Source: CAZUAQ01 sp964618455 (GTDB lineage Bacteria; Planctomycetota; Phycisphaerae; UBA1845; PWPN01). Taken from it: DNA of 64,000 nt. How positions within the stretch are numbered: the first letter of the stretch is position 1; each line of letters starts with the position of its first letter. Of this stretch, positions 49,627 to 61,406 are shown in pieces. Location: positions 124,001 to 188,000 of the forward strand of contig CAZUAQ010000001.1 in the NCBI GenBank assembly GCA_964618455.1, written 5' to 3'. Both the position numbers and the translations under genes were made by a program. The notes below the pieces were generated by a model. The model worked only from the letters and a program-made list of their open reading frames with translations, was not told the origin of the DNA and did no database searches.

Positions 49627-51858
49627 ATGAGCATGCCACATTGTCATCGCCGAGTTCGCGTCTGCTCCGGTCTTTTCCTCATGACGGGGACACTCTGGGT
49701 GCTGTTGAATGTGGCGGACCGCACGGTTGCTGACGCAGATGCGGAGTTGACCGCCCACACCGCCCCATCCGTGAATAAGTCTCGTGAGCACGGCTGGATC
49801 TGGTCGCACACCGGTGCGGAAAAAAGCGCTGACAAGGGAATCGTTCGCTTTCGGTATGATCTCGAACTGAACGCGCTTCCCGAACGTGCCGAGGTCTTGC
49901 TCGCCGGGGACAACACGTACGCGCTGTGGGTCAACGGGCACGAAGCGATTCAATCCAACAACTGGCAGAAGCCCATCTCGCGCGACGTGGTCGGCGCGAT
50001 GCGCGTGGGGCAAAACGTATTGGCCGTCGAGGTGAACAACACGCAGGACGGTCCCGCCGGGTTCTACCTCATCGGGCATATCGATACGGGCGACCGGCGG
50101 ATCGACATCAGCGGCAGCGCGGACTGGTCGTGGTCGACCGACCCCGGCGAACGCTGGCGGACGCAGCCTCCCGAGTCTGACCGCTGGCAACCGGCCGTGG
50201 TGATTGGCGGATTCGGCATGGCGCCCTGGTCGCTCGGTACCGAGCCCGAACTCAAGCGCCGATGGACGCCGATTTCGTACACGACCGACTGGAGCGACTG
50301 GCGTCAACGTGTACGCGAGGAGCTGCAGGCAATCGACGTCCCTGCCGACCCGCCGGGTGCGTCCGATGTCCATCCGGTCGATCGTTTCATGCAGGCCTGG
50401 TGGGTGGCGGAGGATGTGAAATCACCGCCGATCTGTGATGATCGCACTTTCGTCCGGCGGGCGTATCTCGACGCCTGGGGACTGATGCCCGATGAAACGC
50501 AGGTCGAAAACTTCCTCGACGATCCCGCAACCGACAAGCGAGAGCGACTCATAGAGGCTCTCCTGGCCAACGAACATCGGTACGCCGAAGGTTGGATGGC
50601 ATGGTGGTGCGATCTGCTCCGCAATGACGAGCAGACCAACATCGACGACCTCCGCAAGCCGGTCACCCGCTGGCTGTACGACGCGCTGGTGACCAACCGG
50701 CCTTACGACGAGATGATCGCCCACCTGTTGAATCCCGGCCCCGGCGGGCCGGACGGCTACCTCAAGGGCATCAACTGGCGCGGGCGCGTCAACTCCAGTC
50801 AGCAGCCCGCCATGCAGGCGGCCCAGAACGTCGGGCAGGTCTTTCTCGGCACCAACATCAAGTGCGCTTCCTGCCACGATCACTTCACGCGGCCGTACCT
50901 GCTGGACGATTCCTACGGACTTGCCGGTTTCTTTTCCGAAGAGAATCTCGAAGTCCATCGCTGCGACAAGCCCACCGGCGTCAAGGCAGTCCCCGCGTTC
51001 GCGTTCGCCGACTTCGAGCACGTGGAGTATGACGACGTGTCTCCCGATGCCGCCTACGCCCGGCGCCTCTATTCCGTCTCGCGTCTGGTGACTTCGCCGC
51101 AGAACCCGCGCTTCGCCCGGACCATGGTCAATCGCTTCTGGCACAAGCTGATGGGACGCGGTTTGATCGAGCCGGTGGATGATTACGCGGCCACCCCCGC
51201 CAACGCCGAGCTGCTGGACTGGCTCGCCTACGATTTCATGGCCCACGATTACGATCTCAAGCGTATGATTCGTTTGCTCATGACGTCGAAGGCGTACCAG
51301 CTCCGGTCGATCACCGAGACGGTCGAAGAACAGCGCGCCGCCGGGAAGGCATCCACCGTCTTTGTCGGTCCGCCACTGCGTCGACTGACCAGCGAGCAGT
51401 ACCACGACGGCATCTGCCGGCTCACGGGCCACTGGCCGAAACCGCAGACGATGAACGTGCAGGTTCCGAATGAACACGTTCGCGCGTGGCGTCACCGTAT
51501 TCCCGATCCGATGGCGCTGGCCCTCGGCCGGCCGCTGCGCGAGCAGGTCGCCACGGAGCGCGAGTCCGATCCGTCGATGCTGCAGATGCTCGAACTGGTC
51601 AACGGCATGACACTGAACCAGATGCTCGATGCCGGCGCTGCGCAGTTGTTGCAGTCGCCGCTGGGGAAAACGGATCCCGAGCGCGTCATCGACGCGCTGT
51701 TTCGCCGCGCATTCGCCAGGGAGGCGACGGCATCGGAGAAGGAATTGCTCGTTCCGCTGATCAAAGATCGGGGAGATGATTCCGATGCAAGAAAACAAAG
51801 CTGGGCCGATCTCTGCTGGATACTGGTCATGAGCCCCGAGTTCCAGTTCATCCAATAG
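49627..51858 (+). CDS. Planctomycete DUF1549/DUF1553 protein with N-terminal galactose-binding-like domain
   Basis: 743 residues from ATG 49627. The N-terminus has a signal/anchor segment (LFLMTGTLWVLLNVA). Residues about 50-190 form a jelly-roll-like domain (LWVNGHEA, NVLAVEVNNTQDGPAGFYL) as in glycoside-hydrolase accessory modules. DUF1549 (about 245-450) includes a c-heme-type CASCH motif in TNIKCASCHDHF. DUF1553 (about 475-730) includes NRFWHKLMGRGLIEPVDD and the LTSEQYHD block. These families are greatly expanded in Planctomycetota, and their function is not established. The usual PSD1 cytochrome domain is missing. It is followed by a DUF1501 gene, the standard partner. Confidence 0.88.
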   Translation: MSMPHCHRRVRVCSGLFLMTGTLWVLLNVADRTVADADAELTAHTAPSVNKSREHGWIWSHTGAEKSADKGIVRFRYDLELNALPERAEVLLAGDNTYALWVNGHEAIQSNNWQKPISRDVVGAMRVGQNVLAVEVNNTQDGPAGFYLIGHIDTGDRRIDISGSADWSWSTDPGERWRTQPPESDRWQPAVVIGGFGMAPWSLGTEPELKRRWTPISYTTDWSDWRQRVREELQAIDVPADPPGASDVHPVDRFMQAWWVAEDVKSPPICDDRTFVRRAYLDAWGLMPDETQVENFLDDPATDKRERLIEALLANEHRYAEGWMAWWCDLLRNDEQTNIDDLRKPVTRWLYDALVTNRPYDEMIAHLLNPGPGGPDGYLKGINWRGRVNSSQQPAMQAAQNVGQVFLGTNIKCASCHDHFTRPYLLDDSYGLAGFFSEENLEVHRCDKPTGVKAVPAFAFADFEHVEYDDVSPDAAYARRLYSVSRLVTSPQNPRFARTMVNRFWHKLMGRGLIEPVDDYAATPANAELLDWLAYDFMAHDYDLKRMIRLLMTSKAYQLRSITETVEEQRAAGKASTVFVGPPLRRLTSEQYHDGICRLTGHWPKPQTMNVQVPNEHVRAWRHRIPDPMALALGRPLREQVATERESDPSMLQMLELVNGMTLNQMLDAGAAQLLQSPLGKTDPERVIDALFRRAFAREATASEKELLVPLIKDRGDDSDARKQSWADLCWILVMSPEFQFIQ

Positions 51859-51936
51859 GGTTTTCCCGTAAGTACTGGGACCGCGAGGAAGCGGAACATG
51901 GACGTGACATAAGGAGTAGCGAGGTCAAGGCTAACC

Positions 51937-53397
51937 ATGAGCAGCAACTCCAAGCGACAATCAAGGCATCCCCACCTCACGCGGCGTGACGTGCTCAAGA
52001 CCGTTGCCGCCACGGCCGCCGGCGCTGCCGGCATGTTCCGATGGTCCGGCCTCGCCGAGGCCCGCATGCCCGATCTGCCCGACCTCGATCCCAACCCCAA
52101 GGCCGACGCCATGATCCTCCTCTGGATGGCCGGCGGGCAGGCCCAGACCGAGACCTGGGATCCCAAGCGGTACACCCCGTTCGAGCCCGGCATGAGCCCC
52201 GATCGCGTGCTCTCCACCTTCCCCGCCATCGACACCTCGGTGGATGACATCAAGATCTCTCAGGGCCTCGAGAAGTGTGCCGAGATCATGCACCACGGCA
52301 CCCTCATCCGCACGTTCCGTCCCGGCGATCTCGGCAAGGTGCTGCACTCGCGCCACCAGTTTCACTTTCACACGGGCTACGTTCCGCCACTGACCGTCCA
52401 TGCACCCTCGATGGGCAGCTACATCGCCAGGGCCCTCGGCCGTCGCCATCCCGATATCCCGGCGTATATTGATATCGGCCAGCGTTTCGACGTCGGCGGT
52501 GAGGACTTCGAGGTCAAGGCATTTCATACGGCCGGATTCCTCGGCGACGAGTACGGCCCCTTCTTCGTGCCCGACCCGGCCACCGCCACCCAGGCGGTGC
52601 TGCCTCCCCAGGGCATGTCCAAGCAGCGCTTCAACGCCCGGTGGGAGCGTTATCAGCAACTGATGAACGCCCGCGCCGAGCGTGTCGACAAGGATGCCCG
52701 TCGCCAGGCGTACCATCGTGCCCTCGATGGCGCGCATCGTCTGATGAAATCGCCCGCCGCCAAGGCCTTCGATCTCTCCCTTGAACCGAAAGAAACCTAC
52801 GACATCTACAACACGGGCAAGTTCGGGCTCGGGTGCCTGCTCTCCCGGCGGCTCGTCGAATCCGGCGCCCGCTTCGTCGAGGTCACTACCGAGTACATTC
52901 CGTTCAAGGGCTGGGATACGCACGAGGACGGCCACAGCCGCGCGGTGGACATGAAGAAGGAGATCGACGCCCCGGTCGCCCAGCTCATTCGCGATCTGCA
53001 CGAGCGCGGCCTGCTTTCACGCACACTGGTCGTGCTGGCGAGCGAGTTCGGGCGCGATATGCTGGTCGAGGGCAAGCCGGAGAAACTCGTTGAGAACCAG
53101 GTGGTCGTCCCGCCGAAGATTGAGCAGGCCAAGCATTACGGTATGCACCGCCACTTCACCGGCGCGTCCAGCGTGTTGATGTTCGGAGGCGGAGTGAAGC
53201 AAGGATACCTCTACGGAAAGACCGCCGACGAACGCCCGTGCAACACCATCGAGAAACCCGTCATCATGGACGACCTGCACGCCACCATCTACCACAGCCT
53301 CGGCATCCCCCCGGACCTCTTCTACGCCATCGAAGAGCGCCCCTTCTTCGTCACGCCGGACGGCAAGGGCCAGGTCATCCACGACATCTACGCGTGA
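51937..53397 (+). CDS. DUF1501 family Tat-exported protein
   Basis: 486 residues. The Tat signal has LTRRDVLKTVAATAAGAAG near residues 14-33. The DUF1501 core (alkaline phosphatase/sulfatase-like fold) follows from about 55: ILLWMAGGQAQTETWDPK, HQFHFHTG, WDTHEDGHSRA and the VVLASEFGRD block. It lies 78 nt after the DUF1549/1553 gene on the same strand. The pair is characteristic of Planctomycetota; export of folded protein suggests a metal cofactor. Substrate unknown. Confidence 0.9.
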   Translation: MSSNSKRQSRHPHLTRRDVLKTVAATAAGAAGMFRWSGLAEARMPDLPDLDPNPKADAMILLWMAGGQAQTETWDPKRYTPFEPGMSPDRVLSTFPAIDTSVDDIKISQGLEKCAEIMHHGTLIRTFRPGDLGKVLHSRHQFHFHTGYVPPLTVHAPSMGSYIARALGRRHPDIPAYIDIGQRFDVGGEDFEVKAFHTAGFLGDEYGPFFVPDPATATQAVLPPQGMSKQRFNARWERYQQLMNARAERVDKDARRQAYHRALDGAHRLMKSPAAKAFDLSLEPKETYDIYNTGKFGLGCLLSRRLVESGARFVEVTTEYIPFKGWDTHEDGHSRAVDMKKEIDAPVAQLIRDLHERGLLSRTLVVLASEFGRDMLVEGKPEKLVENQVVVPPKIEQAKHYGMHRHFTGASSVLMFGGGVKQGYLYGKTADERPCNTIEKPVIMDDLHATIYHSLGIPPDLFYAIEERPFFVTPDGKGQVIHDIYA

Positions 53398-53442
53398 AGC
53401 ATGTTTCGACTGCAGTAATGTAATTCGATCCCGGGCATGCCG

Positions 53443-53946
53443 TCAGGCAGGTGACACGTCGCGTTTGTCTTCGTGAGCTTGGTTTTCGACGCGGACGACT
53501 TCGACGGTGCGGGAGAGATCCTTGCGGAGTTGCTCCCAGCGATCGGAGCCGAAGTGTTCCACATAGGACGCTTGCGCTTTCTGCCACAGGGGAATCGCCG
53601 CCAGCAGCGCCTCGCGTCCCTTGTCGGTCAGCTCCACCATGCGCGTGCGACGATCGCTTCCCGGTTGAATACTCAGCAGTTCCGCGCTTTCGAGCGGTTT
53701 CAGATTGCGCGTCAGCGTCGAGCGGTCCACGACGAGATCTTCCGCCAGATGAGCCACGCTCGACGACCCCGCTACGTGCGACGCCAGGAGAATGACCAGT
53801 TGCGTTGACCGCAGGCCGCAGGGGTGCAGCGCCAGGTCGAAATGATTGGTGATGGCCCGTGAGGCTTTGCGGAAATTGAAGCAGGCACAGTTTTCCGCCG
53901 CCTTTGCGCACAGCTCGACATCAGGCTTGATATCCCGACTCTCCAT
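53443..53946 (-). CDS. MarR-family transcriptional regulator with Cys-rich N-terminus
   Basis: 167 residues from MESRDIKPD (53946); the frame is open to 53967. Winged-helix domain with DRSTLTRNLKPLES as recognition helix and SDRRTRMVELTDKGREAL as wing. The N-terminal helix carries Cys residues in CAKAAENCACFNFRKASRA, a pattern seen in MarR proteins suspected of redox or metal sensing. The stop is 45 nt from the DUF1501 stop (convergent), and it is divergent from an oxidoreductase gene at 54182. Possible targets include that oxidoreductase. Confidence 0.87.
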   Translation of the reverse strand: MESRDIKPDVELCAKAAENCACFNFRKASRAITNHFDLALHPCGLRSTQLVILLASHVAGSSSVAHLAEDLVVDRSTLTRNLKPLESAELLSIQPGSDRRTRMVELTDKGREALLAAIPLWQKAQASYVEHFGSDRWEQLRKDLSRTVEVVRVENQAHEDKRDVSPA

Positions 53947-54181
53947 AACTCCCACTGTACGACGCATCGGCGAGCATTGTCAATTGCCATTCGCCCATAA
54001 CGTGCAGATCGCCGCCGGTTTACCGGATTCCTGCCATCGCCTATTCTCTCAAGCTCACGATTCTTGCCGAATCGCCTCAAGTGTGTCGTGAGCGCCGTCG
54101 ACGCTTCGATCCCGCGTAAATGGATGAGAGTGCCGAGTTGGTGATCACCCAAAGATCTGGAACGAAGAGAAGGAAAACTCT

Positions 54182-55231
54182 ATGAAATCGAGAAAGCTTC
54201 GCGTAGGTATCGTAGGGACCGGTGGAATTGCGCAGGGCGTACATATCCCCGGATGGAAGGACAATCCTGACGTGGAGATCGTCGCGCTCTGCGACATCAT
54301 TCCGGAACGCGTGGAGAAAGTTGCCGGAGAACTCGGCGTCAGCCAGGTCTTCACCGACTACCGAAAACTGGTGAAACTCAAGGACGTGGACGTCGTGGAC
54401 GTGTGTACCCCGAACCGCGTGCATACACCCGTGACGCTCGCGGCGCTCAAAGCGGGAAAGCATGTTCTGTGTGAGAAGCCGCTGGCAGTCACGCCCAAGG
54501 AGATCGAGAAGCTGATGCAGGCGGCCAGGGAAGCGAAGCGCCTGCTCATGGTCGGGCAGAACAATCGTTACCGCGGGATCTCGCAGGCCATCAAGCGATG
54601 GATCGAAGCCGGGAACCTCGGCAAACCGTATTACACGCGCTCGTGGGCCATTCGAAGGAATCTTCTGCCTCCCGCCATTGGTTTTATTTCCAAGGAGCAG
54701 TCCGGTGGCGGACCCTGTCTCGACATCGGCGTGCATTGCCTCGACCTGGCCATGTGGCTGATGGATTTCCCCGAACCGGCCACCGTCACCGGCGCCGCCA
54801 CCAACAACCTCGCCAAGAAGAAAGCCATCCCCGGCGCGTGGGGCGCGTGGGACGCCAAGAAATTCGACGTCGAGGATTTCGCCTGCGGCATGGTGCGATT
54901 TGAGAACGGCGCCATGCTCAGTCTCGAGAGCAGTTGGCTCGGCCACACGCCCGAACCGGAGGACATGAGCTGCATGATCCTCGGCGACAAGGCCGGCGTC
55001 TCCTGGCCCAGCGGCAAGGTCTGCACGGTGAGCAACGGCGCCCTGGTCGATGCCACGATCCAGCCGCTGCCGATGCGGCCCCAGACGCACACCACGGAGA
55101 TCTGGGAGTTCTACGACGCCATCGTGAATAAAAAGCCGTCGCCGGTGCCTGCCGAGCAATCCCTCAAGGTCATCAAAATCCTCGACGGCATTTACCGCTC
55201 CCAGAAAACGGGCAAAGAGGTCCGCGTCTAG
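54182..55231 (+). CDS. Gfo/Idh/MocA family oxidoreductase
   Basis: 349 residues. Rossmann motif VGIVGTGGIAQGVH, lysine motif CEKPLAVT near 97, and the substrate-domain phrase GGGPCLDIGVHCLDLAMWLM near 180-197 with the conserved Asp/His. The insert about KKKAIPGAWGAWDAKKFDVEDF is typical of sugar oxidoreductases of this family in Planctomycetota. Cytoplasmic, NAD(P)-dependent. It stands alone between a MarR regulator and the pyruvate dehydrogenase operon. Confidence 0.88.
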   Translation: MKSRKLRVGIVGTGGIAQGVHIPGWKDNPDVEIVALCDIIPERVEKVAGELGVSQVFTDYRKLVKLKDVDVVDVCTPNRVHTPVTLAALKAGKHVLCEKPLAVTPKEIEKLMQAAREAKRLLMVGQNNRYRGISQAIKRWIEAGNLGKPYYTRSWAIRRNLLPPAIGFISKEQSGGGPCLDIGVHCLDLAMWLMDFPEPATVTGAATNNLAKKKAIPGAWGAWDAKKFDVEDFACGMVRFENGAMLSLESSWLGHTPEPEDMSCMILGDKAGVSWPSGKVCTVSNGALVDATIQPLPMRPQTHTTEIWEFYDAIVNKKPSPVPAEQSLKVIKILDGIYRSQKTGKEVRV

Positions 55232-55535
55232 CTGCGCTATGTGACGGTGAAGCGCAGATGGATTCATCAGGCATCGCTATTATTGGCAAAGCTAATGCCC
55301 ATTATCAATGACGATAAATTCATGAACTGAAGATGTATTCATTAATTGAATACTAAATTCATTATTCGGCCGGATTTTCTGGATTTCGCCCTGCAGGATG
55401 GCTACAGTTCCGAGTTGCGGACCGGCTTCATTCAAGCCTTCAGGAACACAATCCCGATGTTTCGGCGCCGGCATCGAGGACGCAACGACAGCCTCGCATG
55501 TCCACGGCCCATCGCAGGGAAAAAGGAACATCATT
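55232..55535. promoter_or_regulatory. Regulatory region of the pyruvate dehydrogenase operon with palindromic operator
   Basis: 304 nt, AT-rich between 55280 and 55370. A perfect inverted repeat GTATTCA-N5-TGAATAC spans 55335-55353, a size and form typical of a dimeric regulator site. A smaller repeat TTATC-N6-GATAA lies at 55302-55317. AAAAGGAA (55521-55528) is the ribosome binding site of aceE. I cannot identify -35/-10 boxes with confidence. Confidence 0.5.
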
Positions 55536-58217
<2,682 letters not shown>

Positions 58218-58281
58218 GGCACGAGATTTCGAGTAAGCAACGAACATCGCGTCCGGCAGGACATCTCAGGAGAATCGCAAC

Positions 58282-59727
58282 GTGGCAGAAGAATTCAAAC
58301 TTCCGGATCTGGGCGAAGGCATCGAGTCGGGCGACGTGGTGCAGGTGCATGTGTCCGAGGGCGATACGATCGACGCGGAGCAGACCGTGGTCGAGGTCGA
58401 GACGGACAAGGCGGTGCTCGAGGTGCCGTGCCCGTTCGGCGGCAAGGTGACCGGGGTGCACGTATCCCAGGGTGATAAGGTCCAGGTCGGCGCGAAGCTG
58501 ATCACGGTCGATGCCAACGGTCAGGCGTCCGGCGATACCGACAGCAAGGATGCCCCGGCCGAGGAAGAAAAAGCGGAAGCGAAGGAGCCGGAATCGCCGC
58601 CGGAGGAAGAGACGAAGGGCGCCCCGGCACCCGCTGAAGCGAAGGAGCCAGAGAAGCCCGAGAAGGCTGAACAGGAAAGCGCTACCAAGAAAGAAGAGAA
58701 GCCGTCCGAGCAGGAATCGGCACCTTCACGCCCGGAGCGCAAGCCACCTGCCCGAACCGAATCGGGCGATACACGTGAAGATGACGCGAACATCCCGGCC
58801 GGTCCCGCGACGCGACGGCTGGCCCGTGAACTGGGTGTCGAGTTGCGCGACCTGGCGGCCGCCTATCCCAACACGCGGCTGACCGAGCAGCACGTGAAGG
58901 ATTTCGTCAAGGGCGATCGCGGCGAAGCAGGTGGGGCGCCTTCGAAACCGGCCTCGTCCGGTGCGGCCGCGCCGGCACAGAATGCCGCGGCGCAGGCGGC
59001 CTCCGGCGATCTGCCCGACTTTACGCAGTGGGGCGAGATCGAACCGGTCGCGTTCAGCTCCCTGCAGCGCAAGACTGCCGACCATCTTCACAACAGTTGG
59101 GTGACCGCGCCGCACGTCACGCAGTTCGACGAGGCGGAGATCGACGCCCTCGAGAAGCTCCGCAAGCGTTACCGCGAACGCGAGCCCGAACTTCGCCTCA
59201 CCGTCACCGCCTTCATCCTCAAGGCGGTGGCCGTCGCGCTGAAGGCGTTCCCCGAGTTCAACAGCTCGCTCGATACGCAGAACAGCCAGCTCATCCTGAA
59301 GAAGTACTATCACATCGGCCTGGCGGTCGACACCGAGGCCGGACTGATCGTGCCGGTGCTGCGCAACGTCGACAAGAAGCGCGTGCTGGAACTGGCAAAG
59401 GAGATGAACGAGATTGCCGAGCGGACCCGGCAGCGCAAGGTCGAACTGAGCGAGCTGCGCGGCGGCACGTTCACCGTGACGAATCTCGGCGGCATCGGCG
59501 GAACCGCCTTCACGCCGATCATCAACTATCCCGAGGTCGCGATTCTCGGCGTGTCGCGCGGCCGCAAGGTGCCGACGCTCGAGAACGGCTCGCTGACCAC
59601 GAAGCTCATGCTGCCCCTGTCGCTTTCGTACGACCACCGCGTGGTCAACGGGGCCGACGGCGCCCGATTCCTGCGCAAGGTCGTTGATCTGCTGGAGGAT
59701 CCGGAGCTTCTCCTCCTGGAAGGCTGA
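58282..59727 (+). CDS. aceF: Dihydrolipoamide acetyltransferase (E2 of pyruvate dehydrogenase)
   Basis: 481 residues with a GTG start; AGGAGA lies about 9 nt upstream. A single lipoyl domain (about 1-80) has Lys43 in VETDKAVLE. A Glu/Pro/Ala/Lys linker (about 85-165) leads to the peripheral subunit-binding domain (about 170-210, PATRRLARELGV) and a second flexible linker. The catalytic domain (about 245-481) ends with SYDHRVVNGADG, where His452 is catalytic and Asn replaces the common Asp, as in Azotobacter E2p. Only one lipoyl domain is present, against three in E. coli. It transfers acetyl to CoA. Confidence 0.95.
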   Translation: MAEEFKLPDLGEGIESGDVVQVHVSEGDTIDAEQTVVEVETDKAVLEVPCPFGGKVTGVHVSQGDKVQVGAKLITVDANGQASGDTDSKDAPAEEEKAEAKEPESPPEEETKGAPAPAEAKEPEKPEKAEQESATKKEEKPSEQESAPSRPERKPPARTESGDTREDDANIPAGPATRRLARELGVELRDLAAAYPNTRLTEQHVKDFVKGDRGEAGGAPSKPASSGAAAPAQNAAAQAASGDLPDFTQWGEIEPVAFSSLQRKTADHLHNSWVTAPHVTQFDEAEIDALEKLRKRYREREPELRLTVTAFILKAVAVALKAFPEFNSSLDTQNSQLILKKYYHIGLAVDTEAGLIVPVLRNVDKKRVLELAKEMNEIAERTRQRKVELSELRGGTFTVTNLGGIGGTAFTPIINYPEVAILGVSRGRKVPTLENGSLTTKLMLPLSLSYDHRVVNGADGARFLRKVVDLLEDPELLLLEG

Positions 59728-59801
59728 GCGCCGCGACCCTTCACCAACCGGTATTGAATTCCCGAGAGTAGACCCCCATCGACAGAAGGATGAATGACTC
59801 C

Positions 59802-61238
59802 ATGGCCGCAGAGATGAACCGCAAGACGCAACTGGTCGTGATCGGCGCCGGGCCGGGCGGCTACGCGGCAGCCTTCGCCGCCGCCGACAAAGGGATGGAC
59901 GTCGCCATGGTCGAAGTGGACGAGGAGCCCGGCGGCGTTTGCCTGAACCGCGGATGCATTCCCTCCAAAACGCTGCTCCATATTGCCAAGCTTCTCGCCG
60001 AGACCGAGGAAGCGGCTGAGATGGGCGTGACGTTCGACAAGCCCAGCCTCGACCTCGACGGCATCCGCAAGTGGAAGAACAACGTCATCGGCAAGAATGC
60101 CCAGGGCGTGCGCCAACTCGCGAAGGCCCGCAATGTTGAAATCATCAAGGCCTGGGCCACCTTCAAGGATGCCCACACGCTGAATCTGAGCAGTGTGCGG
60201 AATGGTGAGGGCGATCTCGGCACGCTGAGCTTCGACTACGCGATCATCGCCGTCGGCTCGCGCCCGACGATGATTCCCGCCTTCGATATCGGCAGTGACC
60301 GCGTGATGGATTCAACCGCCGCGCTCGATCTGCCCGAGGTGCCCAAGTCGCTCCTGGTGGTCGGCGGCGGATACATCGGCCTCGAGATGGGCACGGTCTA
60401 TCACGCCCTCGGCAGCGAGGTGAGCGTCGTGGAGATGACCGACGGCCTTCTGCCCGGGGCGGATCGCGATCTGGTTCGTGTCCTGCAGGCGCGGCTGAAG
60501 AAACAGTTCAAGGAGATCATGCTCGACACCAAGGTCGTGCAGATGGACGACACCGGCGACGCGGTGGCGGTGACCTTCGATTCCGGGGGAAGCCGAACGC
60601 GTGTCGAGAAATACGACCGCGTGCTGATCTCCGTCGGGCGCATGCCCAACGGCAAGTCGATCGGCCTGGAGAACACCGACGTCGTCGTGACCGACCGCGG
60701 CTTCATCGAACACGACGATCAGCAGCGCACCGCCGAGCAGAACATCTTCGTCATCGGCGATGTCGCCGGCGAACCGATGCTGGCGCACAAGGCCTCCTAC
60801 GAAGCCAAGATCGCCGTCGAGGTGATCCTGGGCGAGCCCGCGACCTTCGATGCCCGGGCGATTCCCGCCGTCGTGTTCACCGATCCGGAAGTGGCGTGGA
60901 CCGGGCTGACCGAGAACGAGGCCAAGAAAGAAGGCATCGACATCGCGATCGCCAAGTTTCCCTGGGGCGCGTCGGGCCGGGCCACCGCCATCGGGCGTAA
61001 CGACGGCCTGACCAAGATCATCATCGATCCCGACAGCAAGCGCGTGCTCGGCACCGGCATCGTCGGCGTCGGGGCAGGGGAACTCATCGCCGAGGCGGTC
61101 CTCGCCATCGAGATGGGCGCGACCGCCGGCGACATCGGCCGATCGATTCACGCCCACCCGACCCTCTCGGAAACCGTCGGCGAAGGCGCGGAACTCGGCG
61201 TCGGCACGACGACCCACATCTTCCGTCCACCACGCTGA
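59802..61238 (+). CDS. lpdA: Dihydrolipoyl dehydrogenase (E3)
   Basis: 478 residues from the ATG at 59802; an ATG at 59790 lies directly against the AGAAGG tract with no spacing, so I prefer the later one, with 59814 also possible. FAD motif VIGAGPGGYAAAFAA, redox disulfide GGVCLNRGCIPSK, NAD-binding VVGGGYIGLEMG, GDVAGEPMLAHKAS, and the C-terminal interface with the catalytic His-Glu pair in HAHPTLSETVGE. It reoxidises the E2 lipoyl group to make NADH. Third gene of the pyruvate dehydrogenase operon; it may also serve other 2-oxo acid complexes. Confidence 0.95.
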   Translation: MAAEMNRKTQLVVIGAGPGGYAAAFAAADKGMDVAMVEVDEEPGGVCLNRGCIPSKTLLHIAKLLAETEEAAEMGVTFDKPSLDLDGIRKWKNNVIGKNAQGVRQLAKARNVEIIKAWATFKDAHTLNLSSVRNGEGDLGTLSFDYAIIAVGSRPTMIPAFDIGSDRVMDSTAALDLPEVPKSLLVVGGGYIGLEMGTVYHALGSEVSVVEMTDGLLPGADRDLVRVLQARLKKQFKEIMLDTKVVQMDDTGDAVAVTFDSGGSRTRVEKYDRVLISVGRMPNGKSIGLENTDVVVTDRGFIEHDDQQRTAEQNIFVIGDVAGEPMLAHKASYEAKIAVEVILGEPATFDARAIPAVVFTDPEVAWTGLTENEAKKEGIDIAIAKFPWGASGRATAIGRNDGLTKIIIDPDSKRVLGTGIVGVGAGELIAEAVLAIEMGATAGDIGRSIHAHPTLSETVGEGAELGVGTTTHIFRPPR

Positions 61239-61333
61239 TGACGGGCGATGGTGGTTCATCTGGGAGCGATGCGAAGGTGTCGCATTTTCCCCGCAATGAG
61301 ATGCGCGGTGTGTGAGGTCAAGCCACGAGTGGT

Positions 61334-61352
61334 CCGGGATCTCCGATCCCGG
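61334..61352. terminator. Hairpin between the lpdA and PilZ-like genes
   Basis: A perfect 8-bp stem CCGGGATC / GATCCCGG with a TCC loop, about 95 nt after the lpdA stop and about 55 nt from the convergent PilZ-like stop. There is no T-rich tail on either strand, so a role as a bidirectional terminator is uncertain. Confidence 0.3.
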
Positions 61353-61406
61353 GTTGGCGAATCGAAAAGGTGATCGCCGTGCCGGTTCATGCATGCCGCG
61401 TTACGG

